NCBI GenBank assembly: GCA_049969715.1
Contig: JBMFOH010000038.1
Location: 1-13,805 of the forward strand
Origin: JBMFOH01 sp049969715 [NCBI: bacterium]
GTDB taxonomy: Bacteria; DUMJ01
Direction of reading: 5' to 3'
Length of the DNA: 13,805 nucleotides
Part shown: positions 1 through 8,619 of the stretch, piece after piece
How the letters are laid out: every line of letters starts with the position of its first letter
Numbering within the stretch: the stretch's first letter is position 1
Position numbers and translations under genes: made by a program
The notes under the pieces: generated by a model
The model's database searches: none
Told to the model about the DNA's origin: nothing
What the model saw: only the letters and a program-made list of their open reading frames with translations

Positions 1-87
1 TAATTTATTTTTGAGTAATACTTTAGCATAAGGGGGGAGGTTCTTAAAATTCCATCAACCAGTTTTGCAACAGTTACGACGGTTGTT

Positions 88-100
88 CTGTCAATGACAG
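88..100. promoter_or_regulatory. Palindrome upstream of the tRNA promoter
   Basis: CTGTCA-A-TGACAG is a perfect 6+1+6 inverted repeat, centred about 19 bases before the -35 hexamer of the tRNA-Leu promoter. A related half, CTGTTGACA, overlaps the -35 itself. The position would suit a transcription-factor site, but nothing identifies the factor and a chance palindrome of this length is possible. The rest of positions 1-110 holds no gene that I can support. Confidence 0.25.
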
Positions 101-112
101 CCTGGATGACTG

Positions 113-142
113 TTGACAATGGCATAACATTTGTCTTATAAT
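113..142 (+). promoter_or_regulatory. Sigma70 promoter P1 of the tRNA/RNA polymerase unit
   Basis: The -35 box TTGACA (113-118) and the -10 box TATAAT (137-142) are both perfect consensus, with an 18-base spacer. The predicted transcription start is about 149, only one or two bases before the 5' end of tRNA-Leu at 151, so the leader is almost absent. No terminator is visible downstream until 8589-8616, so P1 may drive the tRNAs and the following protein genes. Confidence 0.9.
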
Positions 143-150
143 AGTATCGC

Positions 151-234
151 GCCGAGGTGGCGGAATTGGCAGACGCGTACGTTTGAGGGGCGTATGGGCT
201 TCCCGTGAGGGTTCGAGCCCCTCCCTCGGCACCA
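151..234 (+). tRNA. tRNA-Leu (anticodon GAG)
   Basis: A full class II cloverleaf can be folded. The acceptor strand GCCGAGG (151-157) pairs with CCTCGGC (224-230). The anticodon stem TACGT/GCGTA encloses loop TTGAGGG with anticodon GAG at 185-187, which reads CUC and CUU. A long variable arm follows. The T arm is GAGGG-TTCGAGC-CCCTC (207-223). The discriminator A231 and CCA (232-234) are encoded. The long variable arm and the anticodon both specify leucine. Confidence 0.97.
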
Positions 235-263
235 TTGACAAGTTTTGCATTTTTTGGTAGAAT
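235..263 (+). promoter_or_regulatory. Sigma70 promoter P2 between tRNA-Leu and tRNA-Asp
   Basis: The consensus -35 box TTGACA (235-240) begins directly after the CCA of tRNA-Leu. The -10 box TAGAAT (258-263, 5 of 6 consensus) follows after a 17-base spacer. The predicted start near 270 lies about 8 bases before tRNA-Asp. This gives tRNA-Asp, tRNA-Phe and the downstream mRNA a second entry point independent of P1. Confidence 0.85.
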
Positions 264-277
264 GGATGATAGAAAGC

Positions 278-355
278 GGGGCCGTGGTGTAGCCGGTTTA
301 GCACACCTGCCTGTCACGCAGGAGATCGCGAGTTCGAATCTCGTCGGTCCCGCCA
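278..355 (+). tRNA. tRNA-Asp (anticodon GTC)
   Basis: The acceptor strand GGGGCCG (278-284) pairs with CGGTCCC (345-351) through one G-T wobble. The anticodon stem CCTGC/GCAGG encloses loop CTGTCAC with anticodon GTC at 313-315. The T arm is GCGAG-TTCGAAT-CTCGT. The discriminator is G352, as expected for tRNA-Asp, and CCA (353-355) is encoded. Only 7 bases separate it from tRNA-Phe, so the two are probably cut from one precursor. Confidence 0.97.
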
Positions 356-362
356 TTTTGGA

Positions 363-438
363 GCCGAGATAGCTCAGTTGGTAGAGCAGTGGACTGAAAA
401 TCCACGTGTCCCCAGTTCAACTCTGGGTCTCGGCACCA
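363..438 (+). tRNA. tRNA-Phe (anticodon GAA)
   Basis: The acceptor strand GCCGAGA (363-369) pairs with TCTCGGC (428-434). The anticodon stem GTGGA/TCCAC encloses loop CTGAAAA with anticodon GAA at 396-398. The T loop is TTCAACT. The discriminator A435 and CCA (436-438) are encoded. Only 24 bases separate it from the start codon of yfcE and no hairpin terminator lies between, so processing of this tRNA probably creates the 5' end of the downstream mRNA. Confidence 0.97.
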
Positions 439-450
439 TTTAATTCTTCT

Positions 451-458
451 AAGAGGTG
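451..458 (+). promoter_or_regulatory. Ribosome binding site fixing the TTG start of yfcE
   Basis: AAGAGGTG matches the anti-Shine-Dalgarno sequence. GAGG ends 6 bases before the TTG at 463. The open frame extends upstream to an ATG inside tRNA-Phe (406), but that start has no binding site and would make the gene overlap the tRNA. Confidence 0.75.
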
Positions 459-462
459 CATA

Positions 463-1029
463 TTGAGTCTAATAGGAGTTACAAGTGACATCCACGGAGA
501 TTTGGAAGCGTGGAATGCCGTTTTTTGCTCTCAAGAGTTTGATGATATAGATTTGTGGCTTATTGCAGGAGATATTTTATATCATGGACCCAAGAATCCT
601 ATTCCTAAAGGATATTCCCCTAAGGAATTGTCTGTAAAGATAAATAACTACCATAAACCTATTATTATTGTCAAAGGGAATTGTGATAGTGAGGTAGATC
701 AGTCGCTAATAAATATTCCCATCTTATCTCCTTATGCTGTGATATGGATAGATGGGTTGAAGATTCTTCTTCATCATGGAGATAAGGACCTAAGTAGTTG
801 GATATTTTCTCTAGACCAGGAAGAGAGATTTCATATTGTCATTTCAGGACACACTCATATTCCCTCTATAAAACAAGATGGAGGCATCATCTTTTTGAAT
901 CCAGGAAGTCCGAGTATACCTCTTGGAGAAGAAAAGAGAAAGACTATAGCCAGGATAGATACTATTAAAAGGTCTATAGATGTTCTGGATTTGTATAATA
1001 AAGAAGTTATAAATTCTGTTTCTTTCTAA
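463..1029 (+). CDS. yfcE: YfcE-type metallophosphoesterase
   Basis: Predicted cytoplasmic phosphodiesterase of the calcineurin-like superfamily, 188 residues from the TTG start. The binuclear metal site is complete: D9 and H11 in SDIHGD, D37 in AGD, N73 in GNCD, H105 in HHGD, and H130/H132 in SGHTH. The stretches HGPKN-P-GY, KGNCDSEVDQ and NPGS-SIP closely follow Escherichia coli YfcE, and the length matches (about 184 residues). E. coli YfcE hydrolyses artificial phosphodiesters; its natural substrate is uncertain, so the role here is open. The gene sits 24 bases after tRNA-Phe and 37 bases before rpoB, with no terminator on either side. It probably belongs to the same transcript as the tRNAs and the polymerase genes. 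The start is chosen from the binding site at 451-458 and agreement with the family N-terminus. Confidence 0.92.
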   Translation: MSLIGVTSDIHGDLEAWNAVFCSQEFDDIDLWLIAGDILYHGPKNPIPKGYSPKELSVKINNYHKPIIIVKGNCDSEVDQSLINIPILSPYAVIWIDGLKILLHHGDKDLSSWIFSLDQEERFHIVISGHTHIPSIKQDGGIIFLNPGSPSIPLGEEKRKTIARIDTIKRSIDVLDLYNKEVINSVSF

Positions 1030-1066
1030 CTTTAATAAAAATTAATCTTATGAGGTGAATTGACAG

Positions 1067-4000
1067 GTGGAAACTGTTATATTGTCAAAAAAGGAAAAAG
1101 CAAGAAGAAACTTCTCAAGAATTCCTGAAAAGCTTGAGGTTCCTGACTTATTAGCTATTCAAAAGGAATCATTTGATTGGTTTCTAAAAGAAGGCTTAAT
1201 AGATGTGTTTAGAGAGGTCTCCCCAATATATGATTTTAATGAAAATTACTACATTGAATTTTTATCTTATTCTACAGGGGAGCCTAAGTATTCAGAGATA
1301 GATTGTAAGGAAAGGGGTATGACCTATAGCATCCCTCTTAGAGCCAGGGTCAGATTAGTGAGCAAGATAACAGGAGAGATGAAAGAACAGGAAGTGTATA
1401 TGGGAGAACTGCCCTGGATGACCGATAGAGGAACATTTATAATCAATGGAACAGAAAAGGTTATAGTAAACCAGCTTACAAGGTCTCCAGGAGTTTATTT
1501 CGAATCCCAAATAGATATAAGTGGTAGGCCTCTTTTTCACTCCACCCTTATACCTACTAGAGGGGTATGGTTAGAATACGAGACAGATGCTAATGGAGTA
1601 ATATTCTTTAGAATAGATAATGTGAAAAAGACCCCAGTTACTATCCTCCTTAAAGCTGTTTGTTTTGATACAGAGACTGACCTTCTAGAGAGATTTAAGC
1701 CTTATGAGGCTGTTATAGCTAGGACTTTAGATGCTGAAGGGAAGCATTATACCAAAGAGGAAGCCCTATTAGAGCTTCTTAAGAGAGCTAATCAGGGTGC
1801 ACCTCTTAATATAGACAATGCTATTAGGCTTCTAAATAACTATTTCTTTGATAACAAGAGATATGATCTGGGTAAGGTTGGAAGATATAAGTTAAATAAG
1901 AAATTGAAAGAAGATATTCCCCTAGATACTAGGGTGTTAACTGCAAAAGATATTGTTAATATAGCTATATATATGGCTATGCTGATAGACCTCTCTGAAA
2001 GAGGAGAGAATATTAGTGAATATATGGATGATATAGACCATCTAGGAAATAGGAGGGTAAAACGCATAGGGGAGATGCTTCATAACCAATTCCGTATAGG
2101 GTTCAGTAGGATGGAGAGAATGATAAGGGAAAGGATGAGCCTCCAGTCTGATATGGAAAAGGCAACTCCTCAGATGCTGATAAATATAAGACCTCTTACT
2201 GCCTCTATAAAGGAATTTTTTAATTCTAGTCAATTATGTCAATTTATGGATCAGACAAATCCTTTGGCAGAACTAACCAACAAGAGAAGGGTAAGTGCAT
2301 TAGGCCCAGGAGGTTTGAGTAGGGAAAGAGCAGGGTTTGAAGTAAGAGATGTACATCATACCCACTATGGACGTTTGTGCCCAATAGAGACCCCTGAAGG
2401 ACCTAATATAGGGCTTATAAATAGTTTAGCCACCTATGCTAGAGTAAATGAGTTAGGCTTTATAGAGACTCCATATTGGCGGGTAGAAAATGGGAGAGTT
2501 ACTAATGAGATAGTATATCTAGCTGCTGATGAAGAGAAGGAGTATAGAATAGCTCAGGCTAATATCGCTCTAGATGAAAATGGGTTTATTCTAGATGAAG
2601 AGGTCCCTTGTGCATATGGTGGGACATTTGTTATGTCTCCAAGAGATTCTGTTCAGTTTATGGATGTGTCCTCTAATCAGATTGTTGGGGTAAGTACTGC
2701 ACTTATTCCCTTCTTAGAGCATGATGATGCTAGTAGAGCTCTTATGGGAGCGAATATGCAGAGGCAGGCAGTTCCTCTTATTGCTCCTCAAGCTCCTATT
2801 GTGGCTACAGGCTTAGAAAAGATAGTAACAAGATATTCTGGATTTCTTGTAACAGCAAAAAGACCAGGTATAGTGAAGAGTGTAAGTGCAGATATGGTGG
2901 TGGTAGAGACAGATGAAGGGGAAGAGGATGTGTATAGATTGTTGAAGTTTGTAAGGTCCAATCAAAGTACCTGTATAAATAATAGGGTTATAGTAAATAA
3001 AGGAGACAGGGTAGAAGTTGGAGATATTATTGCAGATGGGATGGCTATGGAGCAGGGAGAACTTGCATTAGGGAGGAATGTACTCGTAGCTCTTATGCCT
3101 TGGGAAGGTTATAACTATGAAGATGCAGTGCTTATAAGTGAAAGGTTAGTAGCAGACGACGTATATACCTCTATTCATATAGAAGAATATGAGATAGAGG
3201 CAAGAGATACTAAGGTAGGTCCTGAAGAAATAACAAGAGAGGTTCCTAATGTAGGAGAGGAATCTCTGAGAAACCTAGATGAAAATGGTATTATAAAGAT
3301 AGGAAGTGAGGTACAGGCAGGCGATATATTGGTAGGTAAGGTCTCTCCTAAGGGAGAGACTGAGCTTACTCCGGAAGAAAAACTTTTAAGAGCGATACTT
3401 GGAGAAAAATCTCGAGAGGTAAGAGATACCTCTCTAAGACTTCCGCCAGGAGAGAGAGGAATTGTTGTGAAAACTCAGGTCTTTTCTAGAGAAAATGGAG
3501 ACGAACTCCCTCCTGGAGTTTTAAAGGCAGTAAAGGTTTATGTGGCGCAGAAGAGAAAGATATCTATAGGGGATAAATTATCAGGAAGGCATGGGAATAA
3601 AGGGGTTATAGCAAATATTCTTCCTATAGAAGATATGCCATTTCTTCCTGATGGAACCCCGGTAGATGTTGTATTGAACCCATTAGGGGTTCCATCAAGG
3701 ATGAACCTTGGGCAGATTTTTGAAGCTCATGTCGGCCTTATAGCTCATGAAAAAGGCTTTATCGCTGAGACCCCTATCTTTAATGGGGCTACAGAGGGTG
3801 AAATCTTTGAACTTTTAAGCGAGATAGCAAGGAATTTCCCTGGGCTTGACGATAGAGGAAAATGCCTCCTTTATGATGGAAGAACAGGAGAACCGTTTGA
3901 ATCTCCTGTAACAGTAGGTTATATGTATATAATGAAGCTTATCCATTTGGTGGACGACAAGATTCATGCTCGATCTACTGGCCCATATTCTTTAGTTACT

Positions 4001-4369
4001 CAACAGCCCCTAGGAGGGAAGGCTCAGTTTGGTGGACAGAGATTTGGAGAGATGGAGGTGTGGGCTTTAGAAGCCTATGGGGCAAGTCATACTCTCCAAG
4101 AAATGCTTACTATAAAGGCTGACGATATAGATGGTAGAAATGAGGCATATGAAGCTATTATAAAGGGAAGGAAGATTCAGACTCCTGGAATTCCAGAGTC
4201 TTTTAAGGTTTTAATAAGAGAGCTTAGAGGATTAGGATTAGATGTTATTATTTATGACAAGTCTGGCCAGGAGATACCGATTGATGAGGCGGATGAAAAG
4301 GGTCCCTACGAGATTTGGAATGAATTTAATATAAATCTGGAAGGGATGGAAAGAGATGGAGATGAATAA
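1067..4369 (+). CDS. rpoB: DNA-directed RNA polymerase subunit beta
   Basis: Beta subunit of the core polymerase, 1100 residues and complete. Recognisable landmarks in order are: the RSPGVYF motif in the beta lobe (about 139-145); the rifampicin-pocket segment (about 385-460) with Q392, D395, R407 and S410; [10 protein letters not shown] (561-570); the NYEDA active-centre motif (683-687); [12 protein letters not shown] (835-846); and the C-terminal clamp segment [24 protein letters not shown] (983-1006). The usual histidine equivalent to E. coli H526 is asparagine (N405). There are no large lineage-specific insertions, so the protein is near the minimal bacterial length (E. coli has 1342). 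The GTG start at 1067 follows a TGAGGTGA binding site (1051-1058). The 3' end overlaps the start of rpoC by 14 bases. The usual upstream neighbours rplJ and rplL are absent; yfcE takes their place. Confidence 0.99.
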   Translation: METVILSKKEKARRNFSRIPEKLEVPDLLAIQKESFDWFLKEGLIDVFREVSPIYDFNENYYIEFLSYSTGEPKYSEIDCKERGMTYSIPLRARVRLVSKITGEMKEQEVYMGELPWMTDRGTFIINGTEKVIVNQLTRSPGVYFESQIDISGRPLFHSTLIPTRGVWLEYETDANGVIFFRIDNVKKTPVTILLKAVCFDTETDLLERFKPYEAVIARTLDAEGKHYTKEEALLELLKRANQGAPLNIDNAIRLLNNYFFDNKRYDLGKVGRYKLNKKLKEDIPLDTRVLTAKDIVNIAIYMAMLIDLSERGENISEYMDDIDHLGNRRVKRIGEMLHNQFRIGFSRMERMIRERMSLQSDMEKATPQMLINIRPLTASIKEFFNSSQLCQFMDQTNPLAELTNKRRVSALGPGGLSRERAGFEVRDVHHTHYGRLCPIETPEGPNIGLINSLATYARVNELGFIETPYWRVENGRVTNEIVYLAADEEKEYRIAQANIALDENGFILDEEVPCAYGGTFVMSPRDSVQFMDVSSNQIVGVSTALIPFLEHDDASRALMGANMQRQAVPLIAPQAPIVATGLEKIVTRYSGFLVTAKRPGIVKSVSADMVVVETDEGEEDVYRLLKFVRSNQSTCINNRVIVNKGDRVEVGDIIADGMAMEQGELALGRNVLVALMPWEGYNYEDAVLISERLVADDVYTSIHIEEYEIEARDTKVGPEEITREVPNVGEESLRNLDENGIIKIGSEVQAGDILVGKVSPKGETELTPEEKLLRAILGEKSREVRDTSLRLPPGERGIVVKTQVFSRENGDELPPGVLKAVKVYVAQKRKISIGDKLSGRHGNKGVIANILPIEDMPFLPDGTPVDVVLNPLGVPSRMNLGQIFEAHVGLIAHEKGFIAETPIFNGATEGEIFELLSEIARNFPGLDDRGKCLLYDGRTGEPFESPVTVGYMYIMKLIHLVDDKIHARSTGPYSLVTQQPLGGKAQFGGQRFGEMEVWALEAYGASHTLQEMLTIKADDIDGRNEAYEAIIKGRKIQTPGIPESFKVLIRELRGLGLDVIIYDKSGQEIPIDEADEKGPYEIWNEFNINLEGMERDGDE

Positions 4370-7300
4370 AAAAGAGACAGCAAAATTGGATATGGGATCT
4401 TTTACTAAGATCCAGATAAAACTTGCTTCTCCAGAGAAGATAAAGGCATGGGGCACTAGAAAGGTTGGAGGGCAAGTAATATATGGGGAGGTAAAGAAGC
4501 CAGAGACCATAAACTATAGGACATTTAAACCAGAAATGGATGGGCTTTTCTCTGAAAGAATTTTTGGTCCTACAAAGGATTGGGAATGCTATTGCGGAAA
4601 GTATAGAAAATTTCGATATAAGGGTATAGTATGTGATAGATGTGGAGTTGAAGTTACTTCCTCTAAGGTAAGAAGGGAAAGAATGGGGTATATTGAGCTT
4701 GCGGCTCCTGTTGCTCATATCTGGTTTGTAAAAAGTGTACCATCTAGGATAGGATTGGTTTTAGATATGAATATGAGGAATTTAGAGAGGGTATTATATT
4801 TTGCTGCATATGTTGTGCTTGATCCAGGGGATACGCCTTTACAAAAATGTCAGGTAATAAGTGATGTAGAGTATGAAGATTATCTTCAAAAATATGGGAA
4901 CAAATTTAGGGTCGGTATGGGAGCAGAGGCTATTAAAGAGCTCCTGGCAGAGATAAACTTAGAGGAACTATCTAGAGAACTTAGGGAAGAACTAAAAGAG
5001 ACAAATGGACAAAAAAAGATTAAGATTTTAAAACGCTTAGATGTAATAGAAGGATTACTGAGGTCAGGTAATAGACCAGAATGGATGATTTTAGATGTTT
5101 TACCTGTTATTCCCCCTGAATTAAGACCGATGGTACCTCTTGATGGAGGAAGGTTTGCAGTAAGCGACCTAAATGACCTCTATAGGCGAGTCATAAATAG
5201 AAATAACAGGTTGAAAAAGCTTATAGAGCTCGAGGCTCCCGAGATAATTATCCGCAATGAGAAAAGAATGCTTCAAGAGGCAGTAGATGCACTGATAGAT
5301 AATGGAAGAAAGGGAGCGGTGGTAACAGGTTCTAACAAGAGGCCGTTAAAGTCTTTAAGTGATCTATTGAAAGGGAAACAGGGAAGATTTAGACAAAATC
5401 TTTTAGGTAAAAGGGTTGATTACTCCGGCCGTTCTGTTATAGTAGTTAATCCTGAGTTAAAACTGAATCAGTGCGGTTTACCTAAAGAGATGGCTTTGGA
5501 ATTATTTAAGCCTTTTGTAATGAGAAGATTAGTGGAGAGAAAGCTTGCTCATAATATAAAGAATGCTAAGCGTATGGTAGAACGTATGCGTCCTGAGGTT
5601 TGGGATATACTAGAAGAGGTAATAAGGGATTATCCGGTAATGCTTAATCGTGCACCTACCCTTCATAGATTAAGTATCCAGGCATTCCATCCAGTATTAG
5701 CGAAAGGAAGGGCTATCGAGATACATCCAATGGTTTGTCCTCCTTATAATGCAGACTTTGATGGTGATCAGATGGCTGTTCATGTTCCACTTTCGCTCCC
5801 TGCTAGGGCAGAGGCTGAAATAATAATGGCTTCTCCTTATAATATCTTCTCTCCTGCTCATGGGAAGCCACTTGTGGCTCCAACCCAGGATATGGTAATA
5901 GGAGTCTTCTATCTTACTATTGAAAATCCTGATGCCAAAGGGGCAGGGAGATATTTTGCCTCTTATGAGGAAGCTTTTATGTGCTATGAGAATAGAGAAC
6001 TCGATATCCATGCACCGATTACCGTAAGATATAAGGGGAAGTTATTAAAGACTACCTTAGGTAGACTTATATTCAACAGAATCCTGCCTGAAGACTGGGA
6101 ATATATAAATGAACCTCAAGATAAGAAGGCATTGGGAGAGCTTATAGAAACATGTTTTAAGAGAAAGGGTTATACAGCTACTATAGTCCTTCTTGATAAT
6201 ATAAAGGAACTGGGCTTTAAATGGGCCACTAAAGCAGGTATTACTATCTCGGTAAAGGATGTGGAAATCCCTGAAAGTAAAGATGAGCTCATAAGGATGG
6301 CAGAGAGAGAGGTCTCAGAGATAGAAAGGGATTATTCCTTAGGATTAATGACAGACTCTGAAAAGTATCAAGCCATAGTGGACCTATGGAATAAGGTAAC
6401 AGATACTATTACAGATCAGATAAAGTCAAATATGAGTCCTTTCAATCATATCTATATGATGACAATCTCTGGAGCCCGAGGGAACATTCAGCAGATAAGG
6501 CAGTTAGCTGGTATGAGAGGGCTTATGGCAGATCCGTCGGGACGTATCATAGAGTTTCCTATTACACATAATTTTAGAGAGGGGTTAAGCGTCATTGAGT
6601 ACTTCATCTCTACACATGGGGCAAGGAAGGGTTCTACTGATACCGCACTGAGAACTGCCGACTCTGGATATCTTACTAGGCGTCTTATAGACGTATCTCA
6701 AGAGGTAATTGTTGGAGAGGAAGATTGTGGAGATACTGAGGGGATACCTATTTATCCTTTAAAAGAGGGAGAGGAAATAATAGAGCCATTATCTAAGAGA
6801 TTATCTTATAGGATAGCAGCAGAGGATGTTATAGACCCTAGGACTGGGAAAGTGATTGTAAAGACTAACGAAGTAATTGATGATACAAAGGCTAAAGAGA
6901 TAGAAGATGCAGGGTTTGAAAAGGTAAGAGTCTTCTCTGTACTTAGTTGCAAATCTAAGAAAGGTGTATGTGCTAAATGTTATGGTGTGAATCTTGCTAC
7001 AAATAGATTGGTAGATGTAGGAGAGGCGGTTGGAGTAATTGCTGCCCAATCTATAGGGGAACCTGGAACTCAACTTACCTTGAGAACCTTCCATACAGGT
7101 GGGGTAGCTGTAGAGGATATTACTCAAGGCTTGCCTAGAGTAGAGGAACTTTTCGAGGCAAGAAAACCAAAAGGGCAGGCTATTATAAGTGAGGTCTCTG
7201 GCACAGTAAGGATTGAAGAATCTAAAGGGACTAATTGCATATATATTATTGGAGATGACGGTGTAGAAAAGGCTAAATATCAGGTTCCATTCAACTCTAG

Positions 7301-7871
7301 GATAAAGGTAAAAGAAGGAGAAGGAGTAACCCCTGGTATTCCTCTCACTGAAGGACCTCTGAATCCTCATGATATCCTTAGGATAAAGGGGGTAGAAGAA
7401 ACAGAGAGATATCTAGTAGATGAGGTGAAGAAGGTATACATCTCTCAAGGTGTAGAACTGCACGATAAGCATATAGAACTGATTGTGAAAAGGATGCTAC
7501 AGAAGGTAAGAGTAGATGACCCTGGAGATACTGAACTGATCATGGGAACTCTCATAGATATCTTTGAGTTTGAAAGACTACAGGAAGAGTGTAGAGAAAA
7601 AAAAGTAGAACCTCCCAAGGGGAAGAGGGTCCTTTTAGGAATTACAAGAGCATCTCTAGCTACTGATAGTTTTCTAGCTGCTGCATCCTTCCAGGAAACT
7701 ACTAGGGTCCTTACCGAGGCAGCAGTCAAAGGAAAGATAGATACTCTTTCTGGACTTAAGGAAAATGTCATTATAGGCAGTCTTATTCCAGCTGGTACTG
7801 GATTTCCTGAATATAAGAATATAGAATTAGAAAAAGAAGAGGTAGAAGAACCTCAATTTACAGAAGTTTAG
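4356..7871 (+). CDS. rpoC: DNA-directed RNA polymerase subunit beta'
   Basis: Beta' subunit, 1171 residues and complete. The N-terminal zinc site is C78, C80, C93 and C96. The catalytic loop NADFDGD lies at 465-471, with the Mg-binding aspartates D467, D469 and D471. The bridge helix and trigger loop cover roughly 740-790 ([21 protein letters not shown]). The second zinc site is C791, C865, C872 and C875. The [19 protein letters not shown] segment is at 898-916. E. coli beta' has 1407 residues; the difference suggests that the large insertions found in some lineages are missing. Two starts are possible, ATG at 4356 (used here) and ATG at 4362. Both lie inside the end of rpoB after purine-rich GGAAGGG (4339-4345), which implies translational coupling. 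The usual downstream rpsL/rpsG genes do not follow. Confidence 0.99.
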   Translation: MEMNKKETAKLDMGSFTKIQIKLASPEKIKAWGTRKVGGQVIYGEVKKPETINYRTFKPEMDGLFSERIFGPTKDWECYCGKYRKFRYKGIVCDRCGVEVTSSKVRRERMGYIELAAPVAHIWFVKSVPSRIGLVLDMNMRNLERVLYFAAYVVLDPGDTPLQKCQVISDVEYEDYLQKYGNKFRVGMGAEAIKELLAEINLEELSRELREELKETNGQKKIKILKRLDVIEGLLRSGNRPEWMILDVLPVIPPELRPMVPLDGGRFAVSDLNDLYRRVINRNNRLKKLIELEAPEIIIRNEKRMLQEAVDALIDNGRKGAVVTGSNKRPLKSLSDLLKGKQGRFRQNLLGKRVDYSGRSVIVVNPELKLNQCGLPKEMALELFKPFVMRRLVERKLAHNIKNAKRMVERMRPEVWDILEEVIRDYPVMLNRAPTLHRLSIQAFHPVLAKGRAIEIHPMVCPPYNADFDGDQMAVHVPLSLPARAEAEIIMASPYNIFSPAHGKPLVAPTQDMVIGVFYLTIENPDAKGAGRYFASYEEAFMCYENRELDIHAPITVRYKGKLLKTTLGRLIFNRILPEDWEYINEPQDKKALGELIETCFKRKGYTATIVLLDNIKELGFKWATKAGITISVKDVEIPESKDELIRMAEREVSEIERDYSLGLMTDSEKYQAIVDLWNKVTDTITDQIKSNMSPFNHIYMMTISGARGNIQQIRQLAGMRGLMADPSGRIIEFPITHNFREGLSVIEYFISTHGARKGSTDTALRTADSGYLTRRLIDVSQEVIVGEEDCGDTEGIPIYPLKEGEEIIEPLSKRLSYRIAAEDVIDPRTGKVIVKTNEVIDDTKAKEIEDAGFEKVRVFSVLSCKSKKGVCAKCYGVNLATNRLVDVGEAVGVIAAQSIGEPGTQLTLRTFHTGGVAVEDITQGLPRVEELFEARKPKGQAIISEVSGTVRIEESKGTNCIYIIGDDGVEKAKYQVPFNSRIKVKEGEGVTPGIPLTEGPLNPHDILRIKGVEETERYLVDEVKKVYISQGVELHDKHIELIVKRMLQKVRVDDPGDTELIMGTLIDIFEFERLQEECREKKVEPPKGKRVLLGITRASLATDSFLAAASFQETTRVLTEAAVKGKIDTLSGLKENVIIGSLIPAGTGFPEYKNIELEKEEVEEPQFTEV

Positions 7872-7892
7872 ACTTTGGAGGGATAGTAAATT

Positions 7893-8564
7893 ATGGCTTT
7901 GATAAGTGAGAAGGATAGAGATTATCTTAGGAACGTATTTGCTAAGGAGTTAAAGAATGATGTAAAGGTAGTTTTCTTTACTCAGAAGTCAGGACTATTT
8001 GTTCCTGGGATTGAATGCGAGTATTGTAAAGAAACCGGAGAGTTAGTAAAAGAGTTAGGGGAACTATCCGATAAGATTAAGGTAGAAGTCTATGATTTTA
8101 TCTCTGATGAAGATATGGTTAAGCAGTACAATATAAAAAGAATTCCAGCTATAGCTCTAATAGGAGAGAAGGATTATGGTATTAGATTCTACGGGATTCC
8201 GTCAGGCTATGAGTTTGGCTCTTTAATTGAGGACATAGTAGACGTGAGTAAAAGAGAAACTAAGCTTTCTAAAGCAACCAAAGAGAGACTTTCTAAGATA
8301 GACAAGGAGGTAAATATTCAGGTATTTGTTACTCCTACTTGTCCATATTGCCCAAGGATGGTTTATATGGCTCATCAGTTTGCCTTTGAAAATGATTATA
8401 TCACTGCTGACATGGTAGAGGTGATAGAGTTTCCTCAATTGGGTAACTATTATGAGGTCTCGGGTGTGCCAAAGACGGTAATAAACGATAAAGAAGAGAT
8501 AGTAGGGGCAGTGCCTGAGGCTAGTTTTCTAGAAAGTATAGAGAAAGCAATAGACAAAGGATAG
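7893..8564 (+). CDS. Glutaredoxin-like protein disulfide oxidoreductase (two thioredoxin folds)
   Basis: Cytoplasmic thiol-disulfide exchange enzyme of 223 residues made of two tandem thioredoxin folds. The first carries redox motif CEYC (C42/C45) and the cis-proline loop RIPAI (P95). The second carries CPYC (C150/C153) and loop GVPKT (P193). There is no signal peptide. Length and the paired motifs match the PDO family of thermophilic archaea and bacteria, which is linked to disulfide formation or isomerisation in intracellular proteins. The gene follows rpoC by 21 bases with a good GGAGGG site (7877-7882), and a terminator follows it, so it is the last gene of the polymerase transcript. The product call is firm. 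Why it is coupled to RNA polymerase is unknown; a general role in high-temperature protein folding is an inference. Confidence 0.93.
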   Translation: MALISEKDRDYLRNVFAKELKNDVKVVFFTQKSGLFVPGIECEYCKETGELVKELGELSDKIKVEVYDFISDEDMVKQYNIKRIPAIALIGEKDYGIRFYGIPSGYEFGSLIEDIVDVSKRETKLSKATKERLSKIDKEVNIQVFVTPTCPYCPRMVYMAHQFAFENDYITADMVEVIEFPQLGNYYEVSGVPKTVINDKEEIVGAVPEASFLESIEKAIDKG

Positions 8565-8588
8565 GTTTTCATTTTTATGAAGTTACTG

Positions 8589-8616
8589 ATGGGACAGGTT
8601 TTCCTGTCCCATTTTT
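8589..8616 (+). terminator. Intrinsic terminator of the tRNA-yfcE-rpoBC-PDO unit
   Basis: ATGGGACAGG (8589-8598) pairs perfectly with CCTGTCCCAT (8603-8612) around a TTTT loop, and a T run continues to 8616. The T tract is on the plus-strand side only. The minus-strand operon, whose last stop codon lies at 8620-8622, meets the same hairpin but without a U-rich tail on its side, so termination there would be weaker. Confidence 0.88.
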
Positions 8617-8619
8617 CTC

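Noticed and set aside
49-141. Small plus-strand frame after the GGGGGAGG stretch, with a possible ATT start and 30 codons
   Set aside because: There is no ATG, GTG or TTG at the right spacing, the frame runs through the tRNA promoter, and the peptide resembles nothing I recognise.
74-304. Minus-strand frame crossing tRNA-Leu and tRNA-Asp, encoding a peptide with a PREGLEPSREAHTPLKR-like stretch
   Set aside because: This is the antisense translation of tRNA-Leu, a well-known false annotation. The frame lies over two clear tRNA genes.
406-462. N-terminal extension of yfcE to an ATG inside tRNA-Phe
   Set aside because: It overlaps the tRNA, has no ribosome binding site, and extends past the family's normal N-terminus. 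TTG at 463 fits better.
994-999. TATAAT near the end of yfcE as a separate rpoB promoter
   Set aside because: The bases 16-18 upstream do not resemble TTGACA and there is no extended -10 TG. Such hexamers are common by chance in this AT-rich DNA. It remains a weak candidate only.
6801-7370. Long minus-strand open frame within rpoC (189 codons)
   Set aside because: It is a shadow of the conserved rpoC reading frame, with no binding site and no recognisable protein features. The other antisense frames inside rpoB and rpoC are rejected for the same reason.
8589-8612. Bidirectional terminator also serving the minus-strand operon
   Set aside because: On the minus strand the hairpin is followed by ATCAGTAACT, not a U tract, so only plus-strand termination is well supported.
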